Origin: Prevotella sp. UBA2809
Lineage (GTDB): Bacteria > Bacteroidota > Bacteroidia > Bacteroidales > Bacteroidaceae
Assembly: GCA_002351725.1 (NCBI GenBank)
Contig: DEHD01000032.1
Location: forward strand, 3,193 to 14,540
Direction of reading: 5' to 3'
Length of the DNA: 11,348 nucleotides
How positions within the stretch are numbered: position 1 is the first letter of the stretch; each line of letters opens with the position of its first letter. The notes below the pieces were generated by a model. That model had not been told where the DNA came from, made no database searches, and was given only the letters and a program-made list of their open reading frames with translations. A program made the position numbers and the translations under genes. Below are positions 11,298-11,348 of the stretch, piece by piece.

Positions 11298-11348
11298 TTT
11301 GCACGCGCCTTCAAGCGTGCCGTAGCAGTGGAATATCTGCAAAGTGGT
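11280..11348 (+). CDS. 5' end of a probable insertion-sequence transposase gene (partial)
   Basis: The first 23 residues, starting MRKGQRFARAFKRAVAVEYL, are very basic and fit the opening of a helix-turn-helix domain as found in IS3-type OrfA and related transposases, which commonly begin with (R/K)FxxxFKxxxVxxYL. The gene runs off the right edge. It is preceded by a purine-rich stretch (AAAAAGAGTT) and 300 bases without another gene. An unrelated DNA-binding protein cannot be excluded from so short a piece. Confidence 0.5.
   Translation, partial: MRKGQRFARAFKRAVAVEYLQSG

Overview
The window reads as chromosomal DNA of a Bacteroidales bacterium, most likely Prevotella or a close relative. 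The evidence is repeated promoters of the Bacteroidetes primary-sigma type (TTTG, about 20 bp, TAnnTTTG), start codons without clear Shine-Dalgarno sequences, and families typical of the phylum: a DUF4421 protein, HU-HIG histone-like protein, a 'smalltalk' micro-lipoprotein and lipoproteins with short signal peptides. All identifications come from reading the sequence and recalling families; no database search was run.

Left part (1-6021). The 5' end of a tRNA, probably tRNA-Ser, lies on the minus strand at the window edge behind a textbook promoter. Next, on the minus strand, come a small lipoprotein gene and pepD (aminoacyl-histidine dipeptidase), coupled by an ATGA overlap. From a shared, palindromic divergent promoter region, the plus strand carries a small membrane protein, an OmpH/Skp-like lipoprotein and a DUF4421 protein, which look like an envelope-related operon. 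After an intergenic region holding a gene-like fragment comes a gpmI phosphoglycerate mutase. Its catalytic set is complete, but it begins with an apparent lipoprotein signal peptide.

Middle part (6036-10255). Convergent to gpmI is a SpoVK/CbbX-type AAA+ ATPase with an uncharacterised N-terminal half. Its best promoter lies about 400 nt upstream, so it has a long leader with a GC-rich, hairpin-dense segment. Further right on the minus strand is a Y-family translesion DNA polymerase with a beta-clamp motif. It overlaps by ATGA a very short YolD-like partner gene. That gene stops early and is followed in frame by what looks like the tail of a hotdog thioesterase gene, then by a strong intrinsic terminator. 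This looks like an acquired polymerase/YolD cassette that ends at a recombination scar.

Right part (10164-11348). A possible small RNA unit of about 75 nt (plus strand) abuts an HU-HIG/smalltalk operon on the minus strand. The operon has a strong hairpin between its genes and a long leader with repeats. Its promoter overlaps a 9-bp inverted repeat. The window ends in the first 23 codons of a probable insertion-sequence transposase on the plus strand.

The most noteworthy points are the lipoprotein-type phosphoglycerate mutase, the truncated polymerase/YolD cassette with its fused gene remnant, the structured leader of the AAA+ gene, and the small-RNA candidate opposite the HU/smalltalk operon. 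No CRISPR array, complete mobile element or rRNA gene is visible.
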